A stretch of DNA of 64,000 nt, taken from Pseudomonadota bacterium. Lineage in GTDB: Bacteria; Pseudomonadota; Gammaproteobacteria; Steroidobacterales; Steroidobacteraceae. The notes under the pieces were generated by a model. It saw nothing but the letters and a program-made list of their open reading frames with translations, ran no database searches and was not told the origin of the DNA. Shown here piece by piece: positions 25,552 to 36,846 of the stretch; position 1 is the stretch's first letter; every line of letters begins with the position of its first letter. Both the position numbers and the translations under genes were made by a program. The DNA lies in NCBI GenBank assembly GCA_021851405.1, contig JAJZDW010000003.1, positions 113,556 through 177,555 of the forward strand. Direction: 5' to 3'.

Positions 25552-27453
25552 TCAGCCGCGACCGACCGAGCGGATCGCGCCGCGGGTCTGCAGCGACCAC
25601 CAGCGCTCGACACCGGCCTCGAGGCTGGCCGCATCGAGTCCGGCCGCCGCCAGGCACGTCTCGCGTGAGCCGTGCTCGATGAAGCGGTCGGGAATGCCGA
25701 TCTGCATCAGCGGCAGCGTCACGCCCTCGGCGGCGAGCACTTCGGCCACCGCTGAGCCCGCGCCGCCCTGCACCGCGTTCTCCTCGATGGTCACGATCGC
25801 GCTGTGCCGGCGTACGATGTCGAGGATCAGTGCCTCGTCGATCGGCTTGACGAAGCGCATGTTGACCACGGTCGCATCGAGCTGCTCGCCAATCGTGAGC
25901 GCGTTCTGGAGCATCGGTCCGAAGGCGAGCAGGGCAAGCCCGCTGCGCCCCTCGCGCCTGATCTCCCCCTTGCCGATCGGCAGGGCATGCATGTCCTTCT
26001 CGAGCGGCACGCCGGGACCGGTGCCGCGCGGATAGCGTACCGCGGCCGGGCCCTGCACCGTGGTGGCGGTGTAGAGCATCTGCCGGCACTCGTTCTCGTC
26101 GGCCGGGGCCATGATCACCATGTTCGGAATGCAACGCATGAAGGACAGGTCGTAACTGCCCTGGTGCGTCGCGCCGTCGCTGCCGACGAGCCCGGCGCGG
26201 TCGATCGCGAACACCACCGGCAGGTTCTGCAGCGCCACGTCGTGGATCAGCTGATCGTAGGCGCGCTGCAGGAAGCTCGAGTAGATCGCCACCACCGGCT
26301 TGAAACCTTCGGTGGCGAGTCCGGCGGCAAACGTGACCGCGTGCTGCTCGGCAATGGCCACGTCGAAGTAGCGCTCGGGGAAGCGCTTGGAGTACTCGAC
26401 CATGCCCGACCCTTCGCGCATCGCCGGGGTGATCCCGATGAGGTGCGGATCGAGCTCGGCCATGTCGCACAGCCACTGACCGAAGATCTGCGAGTAGGAG
26501 GGGCCCCGGGCCGCCTCTTTGAAGATCGTGCCGCTGGCCGGGTCGAACGGGCCCGGGCCGTGCCACTTGATCGGGTCGGCTTCGGCCGGCGCGTAGCCTT
26601 TGCCTTTGCGCGTCACGACGTGCAGGAACTGCGGGCCGTGCAGCTTGCGCACATTGCGCAGCGTGCCGACCAGGGCGCGCACGTCGTGTCCGTCGAGAGG
26701 GCCGATGTAGTTGAACCCGAGTTCTTCGAACAACGTGCCGGGCAGCACCATGCCCTTCAGGTGCTCCTCGGAGCGGCGCGCCAGTTCCCACACGGTGGGC
26801 ATCTGCCGCAGCACCTTCTTGCCCCCTTCGCGCAGCGTCGCGTAGAGGCGCCCGGAGAGCGCCGCAGTGAAGTAGTTCGACAGCGCCCCGACGTTCTCGG
26901 AGATCGACATGTCGTTGTCGTTGAGGATCACCAGCAGATCCGCCGGCAACGAGCCGGCGTGATTCAGTGCCTCGAAGGCCATGCCCGCGGTCATCGCACC
27001 GTCGCCGATGACGGCGACCACGCGCCGGTCCGAGCCTTCCCGCCCGGCCGCAACGGCCATGCCTAAGGCTGCGCTGATCGACGTGCTCGAATGGCCCACG
27101 CCGAAGGTGTCGTATTCGCTCTCCGTGCGGCTCGGGAACGGGGCGAGGCCACCGGCCTGCTTAATGGTGTGCAGCTGCTCACGCCGCCCGGTCAGCACCT
27201 TGTGCGGATAGGCCTGATGGCCCACGTCCCACACCAGCCGATCGTACGGAGTGTCGTACACGTAGTGCAGCGCGACCGTCAGCTCCACCGTACCGAGTCC
27301 GGCGGCGAAATGTCCGCCGCGCGTGCTCACGGACTGGATCAGGAACTGGCGCAGTTCCTGCGCCAGCTGCGGTAACTGGGATTCCTGCAGCTGCCGCAGA
27401 TCGGCAGGCAGTCGGATCGGGTCGAGCAGAGGGTAACTTTGGGGTGCGCTCAT
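25552..27453 (-). CDS. dxs: 1-deoxy-D-xylulose-5-phosphate synthase
   Basis: Dxs makes DXP from pyruvate and glyceraldehyde-3-phosphate, the entry step of the MEP isoprenoid pathway and a source for thiamine and pyridoxal. The 633-residue product has the thiamine-diphosphate motif [15 protein letters not shown] near residue 150 with NDNDMSIS after it, the [14 protein letters not shown] transketolase region ([17 protein letters not shown]) near 420, and the C-terminal transketolase domain. It is full length. Farnesyl diphosphate synthase (ispA), which usually sits between xseB and dxs, is absent. Confidence 0.96.
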   Translation of the reverse strand: MSAPQSYPLLDPIRLPADLRQLQESQLPQLAQELRQFLIQSVSTRGGHFAAGLGTVELTVALHYVYDTPYDRLVWDVGHQAYPHKVLTGRREQLHTIKQAGGLAPFPSRTESEYDTFGVGHSSTSISAALGMAVAAGREGSDRRVVAVIGDGAMTAGMAFEALNHAGSLPADLLVILNDNDMSISENVGALSNYFTAALSGRLYATLREGGKKVLRQMPTVWELARRSEEHLKGMVLPGTLFEELGFNYIGPLDGHDVRALVGTLRNVRKLHGPQFLHVVTRKGKGYAPAEADPIKWHGPGPFDPASGTIFKEAARGPSYSQIFGQWLCDMAELDPHLIGITPAMREGSGMVEYSKRFPERYFDVAIAEQHAVTFAAGLATEGFKPVVAIYSSFLQRAYDQLIHDVALQNLPVVFAIDRAGLVGSDGATHQGSYDLSFMRCIPNMVIMAPADENECRQMLYTATTVQGPAAVRYPRGTGPGVPLEKDMHALPIGKGEIRREGRSGLALLAFGPMLQNALTIGEQLDATVVNMRFVKPIDEALILDIVRRHSAIVTIEENAVQGGAGSAVAEVLAAEGVTLPLMQIGIPDRFIEHGSRETCLAAAGLDAASLEAGVERWWSLQTRGAIRSVGRG

Positions 27454-27459
27454 TCGTCT

Positions 27460-27471
27460 CAGTGTACACTG
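27460..27471. promoter_or_regulatory. Palindrome at the dxs promoter
   Basis: CAGTGTACACTG is a perfect 12-bp palindrome seven bases before the dxs start codon. On the minus strand its TACACT could serve as a -10 box, but that leaves almost no leader. It may be an operator or chance; no known regulator fits with confidence. Confidence 0.35.
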
Positions 27472-27534
27472 CGCGCGCCGGGGCGCGCCCGTGTGTTGCG
27501 GTTCGACAACAAAAAGGGATGGGGCTCGATCGGC

Positions 27535-27792
27535 CTAGACGGCCGTCCCGTCACGACTGTCTGCGGCCGCGAACGGTTCGACTTGCGGCGGGCCGTCACG
27601 CTGGGTGAGGATCTCGACGCGCTGCTGGGCTGCCCTCAGAGCGCTCTGACAATGGCGCGTCAGTTCCACGCCACGCTCGAAGACGCTCAAGGCCTCCTCC
27701 AGCGGCAGGTCGCCGCGCTCGAGGCGCTCCACGACCGCCTCCAGTTCCGCCAGCGCCTGTTCGAACTCGGGAAACTGCTGATCCGGTGCCAC
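27535..27792 (-). CDS. xseB: Exodeoxyribonuclease VII small subunit
   Basis: XseB binds the large subunit XseA to form exonuclease VII, which degrades single-stranded DNA. The GTG at 27792, preceded by a GGAG ribosome site at good spacing, gives 85 residues; a further GTG at 27810 is possible. The helical hairpin FEQALAELEAVVERLERGDLPLEEAL is characteristic (residues about 10-35), followed by FERGVELTRHCQSAL. Normal length for the family. Confidence 0.93.
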   Translation of the reverse strand: MAPDQQFPEFEQALAELEAVVERLERGDLPLEEALSVFERGVELTRHCQSALRAAQQRVEILTQRDGPPQVEPFAAADSRDGTAV

Positions 27793-27927
27793 GCCAAAAT
27801 CTCCATACACGGCCGCGGTGCGGGGGTCGCGGGTCGGGCCTCATGGGGCGCACCTTATACACCGCCCATCGAGGCGGTCAATTGCGGTTGACGCCCGGCA
27901 GGGGGGCGCTTAAAGTCTGGCCTCCTG

Positions 27928-27942
27928 TTAGAACCAGTCTAA
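27928..27942. promoter_or_regulatory. Irr/PerR-like dyad ahead of the rubrerythrin gene
   Basis: TTAGAACCAGTCTAA lies 14 bases before the rubrerythrin ATG and forms the dyad TTAGA-N5-TCTAA. It matches TTAGAA-N3-TTCTAA, the core of Fur-superfamily Irr/PerR sites, at all but one base. The link to a peroxide-protection gene makes this plausible; it is an inference from pattern only. Confidence 0.5.
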
Positions 27943-27955
27943 ATCGGAGAGCGGT

Positions 27956-28369
27956 ATGAACCTCAAAGGCAGCAAAACCGAGCAGAACCTGAAGGACGCG
28001 TTCGCGGGCGAGTCGCAGGCCAACCGCCGGTACTTGTATTTCGCAGCCAAGGCCGACGTCGAGGGTTTCAACGACGTTTCCGCGGTGTTCCGTTCCACCG
28101 CTGAAGGGGAGACCGGGCACGCGCACGGGCACCTGGAGTACCTCGAGGCGGTGGGCGACCCGGCGACGGGCCTGCCGATCGGCGAGACGAAGCTCAATCT
28201 CAAGGCCGCCATCGCCGGGGAGACTCACGAGTACACCGACATGTACCCGGGCATGGCCAAGATGGCCCGCGACGAGGGCTTCGGCGAGATTGCCGATTGG
28301 TTCGAGACGCTGGCCAAGGCCGAGCGTTCGCACGCCAATCGCTTCCAGAAAGCTCTGGACAACCTGTAA
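27956..28369 (+). CDS. Rubrerythrin (diiron domain only)
   Basis: The 137-residue product is a four-helix ferritin-like diiron protein. Helix motifs carrying the metal ligands are visible: [11 protein letters not shown] near residue 17, [10 protein letters not shown] near 50, [14 protein letters not shown] near 83 and [11 protein letters not shown] near 120. It lacks the C-terminal rubredoxin-like iron site of classical rubrerythrin, so electrons must come from a partner. Rubrerythrins reduce hydrogen peroxide in the cytoplasm. It is followed by an Fe-S protein and a DUF3501 gene, a set that recurs in proteobacteria; the Fe-S protein is a candidate electron donor. Confidence 0.92.
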   Translation: MNLKGSKTEQNLKDAFAGESQANRRYLYFAAKADVEGFNDVSAVFRSTAEGETGHAHGHLEYLEAVGDPATGLPIGETKLNLKAAIAGETHEYTDMYPGMAKMARDEGFGEIADWFETLAKAERSHANRFQKALDNL

Positions 28370-28444
28370 ACACACCTCAATGGGACCTCCCCCGGGTGGC
28401 GCGCCTGAGGCTCGCCCGGGGCAGATCTCGAAAGGTCTCTGCGC

Positions 28445-29815
28445 ATGAGCACGACGGCCACGACGAGCGGCTCGGGCGGCCGCGAGGGCAGCCTCGAGGC
28501 CCCTACGCGTCACCCCCTGGAGTGGCGCAGCGAGGCGTTCTACGACGAGCAGAGTCTCGATCAAGAACTCGAGCGCGTGTTCGAGGTGTGCCACGGCTGT
28601 CGCCGCTGCTTCAGTCTGTGCAACGCCTTCCCCACGCTGTTCGATGCGATCGACGGCACCGAGAGCGGGGAACTCGAGGGCGTACCGCGCAAGGTGTTCT
28701 GGCAGGTGGTCGATCACTGCTACCTGTGCGACATGTGTTTCATGACCAAGTGCCCGTACGTGCCGCCGCACCCCTGGGCACTGGACTTCCCGCACCTGAT
28801 GCTGCGCGCCAAGGCCGTGCGCACCCGCAAGGAGGGCGTGAGCCTGCGCAACCGGGTGTTGGCCGCGACCGAGGCGGTCGGGCGCATCGCCGGGATTCCG
28901 GTGGTGGTGCAGCTGGTCAACGCCGTGAACCATTCGAGCGCCGGGCGGGCGCTGCTGGAAAAAACGCTCGGTGTCGATGCGAGTGCACCGGTGCCCGAGT
29001 ATCACTCGCGCACCGCGCGCAAGCGCCTCAAGGGCCTCGGCACCGTTGCATCGGCCGCGGCCGATGCAACCCGTGCGACGCCGGAGACCACCGGCCGGGT
29101 GGCGCTGTTCACCACGTGCTACGGCAACCGCAACGAGCCGCAGCTCAACGAGGATCTGGCCGCGGTGTTCGCGCACAACGACATCGAGGTGAGCCTGCTC
29201 GCCGCCGAGCACTGCTGCGGCATGCCGCGGCTCGAACTCGGTGATCTCGAGGCCGTGGCGCGCCTGAAGGAGCAGAACATCCCGCAGCTGATCGCCGCCC
29301 TCGAGGCCGGCTACGACATCGTCGCGCCGATCCCCTCGTGCGTGCTGATGTTCAAGCAGGAGCTGCCGCTGATGTTTCCCGAGGATGCCGACGTCAAGCG
29401 CGTCGCGAAGCGCATCTTCGACCCGTTCGAGTACCTGATGCTGCGCCACCGCGCCGGGGTGTTGCGCACCGACTTCAAGCACTCGCTCGGCAAGGTCAGT
29501 TACCACGTGGCGTGTCACCTGCGCGTGCAGAACATCGGACTGAAGACCCGCGACGTGCTGCAGCTCGTGCCGGACACTACCGTCGAGCCCATCGAGCGCT
29601 GCTCCGGGCATGACGGTACCTACGGGGTGAAGAAGGAATTTCGCGCCGCCTCGATGAAGATCGGCCGGCCGGTGATGAGCCGGGTCGAGGCGAGCGGCGC
29701 GGCGCACTACGCCAGCGATTGCCCGATGGCCGGCCACCAGATCGAAAGCGGGCTCGCCTCTGGCGCGCCGCCTGAGCATCCGCTGAAGCTGCTGCGGCTC
29801 GCTTACGGCCTGTAA
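28445..29815 (+). CDS. GlpC/HdrD-like iron-sulfur protein with two CCG domains
   Basis: The 456-residue product begins with two clusters of cysteines, C49-C52-C55-C59 and C92-C95-C98-C103, each able to hold a 4Fe-4S centre; the last spacing of the second set is one residue longer than the canonical ferredoxin motif. Two CCG domains follow, with [13 protein letters not shown] near residue 257 and VACHLR...[16 protein letters not shown] near 355-400, as in GlpC and heterodisulfide reductase subunits. No transmembrane helix is evident. It probably passes electrons or handles a thiol/disulfide substrate for the rubrerythrin; neither is proven. It lies 75 bases after rubrerythrin and 20 before DUF3501. 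Confidence 0.85.
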   Translation: MSTTATTSGSGGREGSLEAPTRHPLEWRSEAFYDEQSLDQELERVFEVCHGCRRCFSLCNAFPTLFDAIDGTESGELEGVPRKVFWQVVDHCYLCDMCFMTKCPYVPPHPWALDFPHLMLRAKAVRTRKEGVSLRNRVLAATEAVGRIAGIPVVVQLVNAVNHSSAGRALLEKTLGVDASAPVPEYHSRTARKRLKGLGTVASAAADATRATPETTGRVALFTTCYGNRNEPQLNEDLAAVFAHNDIEVSLLAAEHCCGMPRLELGDLEAVARLKEQNIPQLIAALEAGYDIVAPIPSCVLMFKQELPLMFPEDADVKRVAKRIFDPFEYLMLRHRAGVLRTDFKHSLGKVSYHVACHLRVQNIGLKTRDVLQLVPDTTVEPIERCSGHDGTYGVKKEFRAASMKIGRPVMSRVEASGAAHYASDCPMAGHQIESGLASGAPPEHPLKLLRLAYGL

Positions 29816-29835
29816 AGCCGCGCCCCGAGGCCCTC

Positions 29836-30420
29836 ATGCAAAAACTCACCGCCGCCGACCTGCTCACCCTCGAGCGCTACGCACGCGAGCGCACCGAGTT
29901 CCGCACCCGCGTGCTCGAGCACAAGCGCCATCGGCAGCTTGCGGTGGGCCCGAACATGACCTGGTGCTTCGAGGACCGGCTCACCATCCAGTACCAGATC
30001 CAGGAAATGCTGCGCGTCGAGCGGATCTTCGAACCCGAGGGAATCGTCGAGGAGCTCGGCGCCTACAATCCGCTGATTCCTGACGGGGCGAACTGGAAGG
30101 CGACCTTGCTCATCGAGTTCCCCGAGGTCACCGAGCGACAGCGCCAGCTCGCGCAGCTGAAGGGCGTCGAGCGGCGCTGCTGGGTCGAGGTGCTCGGACT
30201 CTCTGCGGTGTACGCGCTCGCCGATGAGGATCTCGAGCGCGAGAACGAGCAGAAGACCTCGGCGGTGCATTTCCTGCGCTTCGAGCTCACCTCGGCCATG
30301 ATCGGCGCACTGCGCGCCGGTGCGCCGCTCGCCGCCGGGGTCGATCACGCGCACTACAGCCACCGTGTCAGTCCGGTGCCCGAGGCGGTGCGGGCGGCGC
30401 TCCTCGCCGATCTCGCCTGA
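29836..30420 (+). CDS. DUF3501 family protein
   Basis: The 194-residue product is a soluble protein of the DUF3501 family, with MQKLTAADLLTLERYARER at the start and MTWCFEDRLTIQYQIQEM near residue 41. It has a single pronounced basic-acidic amphipathic N-terminus and no cofactor motif that I recognise. The family is found almost always beside rubrerythrin and the GlpC-like protein, as here, so it is probably an accessory or third component of that system. Function is unknown. Confidence 0.85.
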   Translation: MQKLTAADLLTLERYARERTEFRTRVLEHKRHRQLAVGPNMTWCFEDRLTIQYQIQEMLRVERIFEPEGIVEELGAYNPLIPDGANWKATLLIEFPEVTERQRQLAQLKGVERRCWVEVLGLSAVYALADEDLERENEQKTSAVHFLRFELTSAMIGALRAGAPLAAGVDHAHYSHRVSPVPEAVRAALLADLA

Positions 30421-30471
30421 GGCGCCAAATTCGCGTCTTTCGCCTGCCGTGTGCTGTAAGATTCGCGGCCC

Positions 30472-30486
30472 CGGGCCTTCGGCCCG
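30472..30486 (+). promoter_or_regulatory. Hairpin in the parE leader
   Basis: CGGGCC-TTC-GGCCCG forms a 6-bp stem 22 bases before the parE start. A TGN-TAAGAT-like -10 element (around 30453-30461) lies upstream, so the hairpin would be in the parE leader rather than a terminator of the preceding operon. It has no T-run. Confidence 0.35.
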
Positions 30487-30499
30487 CGCGAGATTCTGA

Positions 30500-32401
<1,902 letters not shown>

Positions 32402-32409
32402 GGCCGCGC

Positions 32410-34674
32410 ATGCAAGATCAGGAACTGAATTTCGAAGGCGTCGAGCGTCAGCCGTTGCGCGCGTTCACGGAGAAGGCGTACCTCGATTACTCGATGTACG
32501 TGATTCTCGACCGCGCCTTGCCCTCGATCGGCGATGGCCTGAAGCCCGTGCAGCGACGCATCATCTACGCGATGAGCGAGCTCGGTCTCTCGGCGGCCTC
32601 GAAACACAAGAAATCCGCCCGCACTGTCGGCGATGTGATCGGCAAGTTCCACCCGCACGGCGACAGCGCCTGCTACGAGGCGATGGTGCTGATGGCTCAG
32701 CCGTTCGCCTACCGCTACCCGATCGTGGATGGCCAGGGCAACTGGGGCTCGCAGGACGACCCGAAGTCCTTCGCGGCCATGCGCTACACCGAGGCGAAGC
32801 TCACCGCCTACGCGGACGTGCTGCTCGGTGAGCTGGCGCACGGCACGGCGGACTGGACGGCGAACTTCGACGGCACGCTCGAGGAGCCGCTGATCCTGCC
32901 GGCACGCTTGCCGAACCTGCTGCTCAATGGCACTTCGGGGATCGCCGTCGGCATGGCCACGGACATCCCGCCGCACAACCTGCGCGAGGTGGCTGCAGCT
33001 TGCGTACAACTGCTCGAGGACCCTGAGGCGAGCACCGCGGCTCTGATGAAGCACATCAAGGGCCCGGATCTGCCGACCGGCGCGGAAATCATCTCACCGC
33101 GCGCGGACCTGAAGGCCATCTACGAGAGCGGCACCGGTTCGTTCAAGGCGCGCGCTACCTACCGCGCCGAGGATGGCAACGTGGTGATCACCGCGTTTCC
33201 CTACCAGGTGTCCCCGGCGCGTGTGCAGGAGCAGATCGCCGAGCAGATGCGCGCCAAGAAGCTGCCGATGCTCGAGGACGTGCGCGACGAGTCGGACCAC
33301 GAAAACCCGGTCCGGCTGGTGCTGGTGCCGCGCTCGAACCGCGTCGATCTCACCGAGGTCATGAACCATCTGTTCGCGACCACGGATCTGGAGCGCAACT
33401 ACCGCGTCAACCTCAACATCATCGGTCTGGACGGCCGGCCGCGCGTGCTCGGTCTGAAGGCGATCCTCTCCGATTGGGTCACGTTCCGCATCGCCACGGT
33501 GCGCCGGCGCCTCGAGCATCGCCTGGAGAAGGTCAGCCGCCGGCTGCACATCCTCGAGGGCCTGCTCGCGGTCTACCTCAATCTCGACGAGGTGATCCGC
33601 ATCATCCGTCACGAGGATGAGCCGAAGCCGGTGCTGATGAAACGCTTCGCGCTCTCCGAGGAGCAGACCGAGGAGATCCTCAACACCCGGCTGCGCCACC
33701 TTGCGCGGCTCGAGGAGATGAAGATCCGCGAGGAGCAGAAAGCGCTCGCCGCCGAGCGCAGCGACATCGAAGCGCTGCTCGCGAGCGAGGCGCGCCTGAA
33801 GCGGCTCGTGGCCGCCGAGATCCGAGCCGATGCGGACAAGCACGGCGACGAGCGGCGCACGCGCATCATCGAGCGCGAGGCGGCCCAGGCGATCGACGAG
33901 ACGGCACTCATTGCGAACGAGCCGGTGACCGTCGTGCTCTCGAGCGGCGGCTGGGTGCGCGCCGCGAAGGGCCACGAAATCGACCCGCGCTCGCTCTCGT
34001 ACAAGAGCGGCGATGCCTATCAGGCGCTGGCGCACGGGCGCAGCCTGCAACAGGCGGTCTTCCTCGATAGCACGGGCCGCACGTACTGCCTGCCGGCGCA
34101 CTCGCTGCCCTCGGCGCGTGGTCAGGGCGAGCCGCTCTCCGGTCGGCTGAACCCGCCGGACGGCGCGAAGTTCGTCGGCGTGATCCTCGGGGAGCCGCAG
34201 GACCTGTGGCTCATCGCGAGCGATGCGGGCTACGGGTTCGTCGCGCGCCTGCAGGACATGATCACCGATCGGCGCGCGGGCAAGACGCTGCTCAACGTGC
34301 CGCCGCATGCGTTGGCGCTGCCGCCGGCGCGCGTGCCGGGCGAGGATGCGCTGGTGGCGGTGCTCAGCAGTGAGGGCAAGCTGCTCGTCTTTCCGGTGAG
34401 CGACGTGCCGCAGATGCCGCGCGGCAAGGGCAACAAGCTCTATGACATTCCGGGCAAGAAGGTGGCCGCGCGCGAGGAGTTCGTTGCCGCGTTGGCGGTG
34501 GTCGCGCCGCGCGGCTCGCTCGAGGTGTGGGCCGCCGAGAAGAAGCGCGTGCTCAGCTGGGCGGACCTGAAGGAGTACCGGGGTGAGCGCGCGCAGCGCG
34601 GGACGCTGCTGCCGCGCGGCTGGCCGCGCACCGGCATCGAGCGGCTCGAGGCGCTGGCGCCCCCGCAGAGCTGA
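32410..34674 (+). CDS. parC: DNA topoisomerase IV subunit A
   Basis: ParC carries the DNA-breaking tyrosine of topoisomerase IV: Tyr126 in [10 protein letters not shown]. The ATG at 32410 gives 754 residues. The region facing quinolones reads [13 protein letters not shown], with Ser86 and Glu90 at the positions equal to E. coli Ser80 and Glu84, so no classical resistance substitution is present. The C-terminal part contains degenerate beta-pinwheel blades. It starts eight bases after parE and converges on the FimX-like gene with a single base between the stops. Confidence 0.96.
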   Translation: MQDQELNFEGVERQPLRAFTEKAYLDYSMYVILDRALPSIGDGLKPVQRRIIYAMSELGLSAASKHKKSARTVGDVIGKFHPHGDSACYEAMVLMAQPFAYRYPIVDGQGNWGSQDDPKSFAAMRYTEAKLTAYADVLLGELAHGTADWTANFDGTLEEPLILPARLPNLLLNGTSGIAVGMATDIPPHNLREVAAACVQLLEDPEASTAALMKHIKGPDLPTGAEIISPRADLKAIYESGTGSFKARATYRAEDGNVVITAFPYQVSPARVQEQIAEQMRAKKLPMLEDVRDESDHENPVRLVLVPRSNRVDLTEVMNHLFATTDLERNYRVNLNIIGLDGRPRVLGLKAILSDWVTFRIATVRRRLEHRLEKVSRRLHILEGLLAVYLNLDEVIRIIRHEDEPKPVLMKRFALSEEQTEEILNTRLRHLARLEEMKIREEQKALAAERSDIEALLASEARLKRLVAAEIRADADKHGDERRTRIIEREAAQAIDETALIANEPVTVVLSSGGWVRAAKGHEIDPRSLSYKSGDAYQALAHGRSLQQAVFLDSTGRTYCLPAHSLPSARGQGEPLSGRLNPPDGAKFVGVILGEPQDLWLIASDAGYGFVARLQDMITDRRAGKTLLNVPPHALALPPARVPGEDALVAVLSSEGKLLVFPVSDVPQMPRGKGNKLYDIPGKKVAAREEFVAALAVVAPRGSLEVWAAEKKRVLSWADLKEYRGERAQRGTLLPRGWPRTGIERLEALAPPQS

Positions 34675-34675
34675 T

Positions 34676-36730
34676 TCAGCGTGGTGCTCTGAGCTCGTTG
34701 GCCTGCAGGACCACGTCCTCGGGCGCGTTGACGAAGTAGCCCTGGATGAACTCCACGCCGAGCTGCCAGAGCACCGCCATGGTGTTGGCGTCCTCGACGC
34801 GCTCGGCGATGGTCTGGATGCCGCGCTTGGTGGCCTCTTCGGCGAGCGCGCGGACGTGGTGCTGCAGCTCCTTGTTGCGCGCCAGGCTTTGCACCAGCGC
34901 GCCGTCGATCTTGACGTAATCGAGCGGCATGGACTCGAGCAGGCCGAAGGCGCTCGACGGGGAGCCGAAGCTCTCGATGGCGAAGCGAAAGCCCCACTTG
35001 CGCAGTTTCTCGGCGAGTTCGCGCGACTGCGGGTAGCTCACCGCCACCGCTTCGGGAATCTGAAAACACACACTGGCTGGGGCGGCGCGTGCCGAGCGGA
35101 TGTGCCCGTCGAGCCACGCGACGAACGAGGCGTCGCGCACGGTGTCCTTCGACAGGCGCACGAACAGGCAGCCCGGACGGCGCTGGGCGGCGAACGACAG
35201 CGACGCCCCGACCACCCAGCGGTCGATGTTCTTCAGCAGGTCATTGCGTTCGGCGGCCGGCAGAAATTCCCCGGGCAGCACTTCCTGGCCGCGATTGTCG
35301 ACCATGCGCAGCAGCACATCGAACATGCGTGCATCGCCACCGCGCAGACTCGCCACGGGCTGTGTGGCGAGGCGGAAGCGGTTCTCGAGCAGAGCGCTTT
35401 TGATCTGCTGGACCCAGGCTGCGTCGTACGGCGAGGCGGATGCAGACGCCGCTCCGGCCGTGACGGCCTGACTCCCCCCGCGGCGCGCTCCGCGACTGCA
35501 GGCTTCGAGCGCCGAGGCAATCAGCGCATCGAGATCCTTCGCGTGGCTGGCGACCGGCGCGAGACCCACCGTGCAGGAGAGCGAAACCTCCTTCGTCCCA
35601 CAGCGCACCGGGTGTTTGGCCGTTTCCGCGACAAGCTGCGCAGCCCACGCCTGTAGATCACGGTCGTTGCCGCGCTCGAGCAGCACCAGGAATCGCACGC
35701 CGCCGAAGCGGCCCGCGACCTCCGTCGGATGCAGCGTCGCACGCAGACGTGCGGCGAACTCGCCGAGCACCTGTTCGCTGGCGCTCGCGCCCACGCTACG
35801 TTCGACGTCAGCGAAGCGGTCGAGCTTGATCAAGGCGAGTGCCCGCACGCCGCCGGGGCTGGCGATGGCCAGCCGCTGCAGGAGGGCCGGCAACAGGTCG
35901 CGCCGATGGAGCAGTCCGGTCGTCAGGTCGCACTGCACGGCATGCTGCAGTTCCTGCAGCAGTTGGCCCTCGTCGCGCGATTGGCCCGGCAGCACCAGCC
36001 GCACGCACGGCTGACCTTCGTGCTCGCCGAGGGTGAAGGTGAGCTCGGCGTTGAGGCTGCTGCCATCGGGGCGCAGCGCGCCGGCGCGCAGGCTGTGATG
36101 TTGCCAGCGTCCCTGCAGGCAGGCGGCCAACGCGCCTTTCAGCGCCGGCCGGCTCGCCTCATCGAACAGGTCCATGACCGGCTGGCCGATGACCTGGGCG
36201 CCGGGGCCGAATAAATCCAGCCAGGCCGGGTTGGCGTCGACGACGATGCCTTCCTGCACGTGGATGATCGCATCGGCGGGCTGGCGCGTCAGGGGCAGCA
36301 GCGCCTCGCGAGCATGGGGCGTGGGCTGCACCGTCGAGAGCAGCGCCCGCTCCAGGCGCGCCGAGCGCAGTTCGCGCACGATGACCGCCGTGAGGCGCTG
36401 GGGAGAGTCGAATCCGACCGCATCGCGCGCGCCGGCGCCGAGCGCCGCGGCGATCGCCGGTTCATCGACGCTCGGGGCGGCCAGGACGATCGGCAGCCAC
36501 GGAGCCACCTGATCGCGCAGCGCCATGACCGCCGCGACGTCGTGCCCCGGTTCGATGCAGTCGATCACGAGCGTGGGTTGGACCCGCTGCAGTGCGGCGT
36601 GCAGCGCTTCCAGGGCCGCGACCCACGTGCACTCTACGGCCAGGCCCGCGCCGCTGAGAGTGTCGTTGATCGTGTCAACTGCACTTCGCGACGCGCAGCG
36701 AACCACCAGCGCAATCGTGTTCTCGGCCAA
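34676..36730 (-). CDS. FimX-like protein with degenerate GGDEF and EAL domains
   Basis: I start at TTG 36730 because a GGGAGT ribosome site precedes it and the receiver-like domain begins at once; an ATG at 36805 adds 25 unconserved residues. The 684-residue product has a receiver-like domain (1-125), PAS (about 140-255), GGDEF (about 270-430) and EAL (about 445-680). GGDEF reads GGVRF, EAL reads DVL, and the catalytic DDFGTG reads ESFGSP, so neither cyclase nor phosphodiesterase activity is expected. This order and double degeneracy are those of FimX, a c-di-GMP receptor governing type IV pilus assembly. A fimV homologue is encoded in the same window. Confidence 0.85.
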   Translation of the reverse strand: MAENTIALVVRCASRSAVDTINDTLSGAGLAVECTWVAALEALHAALQRVQPTLVIDCIEPGHDVAAVMALRDQVAPWLPIVLAAPSVDEPAIAAALGAGARDAVGFDSPQRLTAVIVRELRSARLERALLSTVQPTPHAREALLPLTRQPADAIIHVQEGIVVDANPAWLDLFGPGAQVIGQPVMDLFDEASRPALKGALAACLQGRWQHHSLRAGALRPDGSSLNAELTFTLGEHEGQPCVRLVLPGQSRDEGQLLQELQHAVQCDLTTGLLHRRDLLPALLQRLAIASPGGVRALALIKLDRFADVERSVGASASEQVLGEFAARLRATLHPTEVAGRFGGVRFLVLLERGNDRDLQAWAAQLVAETAKHPVRCGTKEVSLSCTVGLAPVASHAKDLDALIASALEACSRGARRGGSQAVTAGAASASASPYDAAWVQQIKSALLENRFRLATQPVASLRGGDARMFDVLLRMVDNRGQEVLPGEFLPAAERNDLLKNIDRWVVGASLSFAAQRRPGCLFVRLSKDTVRDASFVAWLDGHIRSARAAPASVCFQIPEAVAVSYPQSRELAEKLRKWGFRFAIESFGSPSSAFGLLESMPLDYVKIDGALVQSLARNKELQHHVRALAEEATKRGIQTIAERVEDANTMAVLWQLGVEFIQGYFVNAPEDVVLQANELRAPR

Positions 36731-36846
36731 TCTTGACTCCCGACGGGGTTCCCACGCGTTGGGACACGCGTGATTGTAGCCGCGCGCGGCGCGCAGCGGC
36801 GCCACCGCGCCCCATTATGTGCACTGCCGCACAGGCTCACGCTCCG

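Noticed and set aside
27878..29779. 633-codon minus-strand frame opposite the rubrerythrin/Fe-S genes
   Set aside because: The plus strand encodes well-conserved cysteine motifs there; the reverse product has no recognisable domain and no ribosome site.
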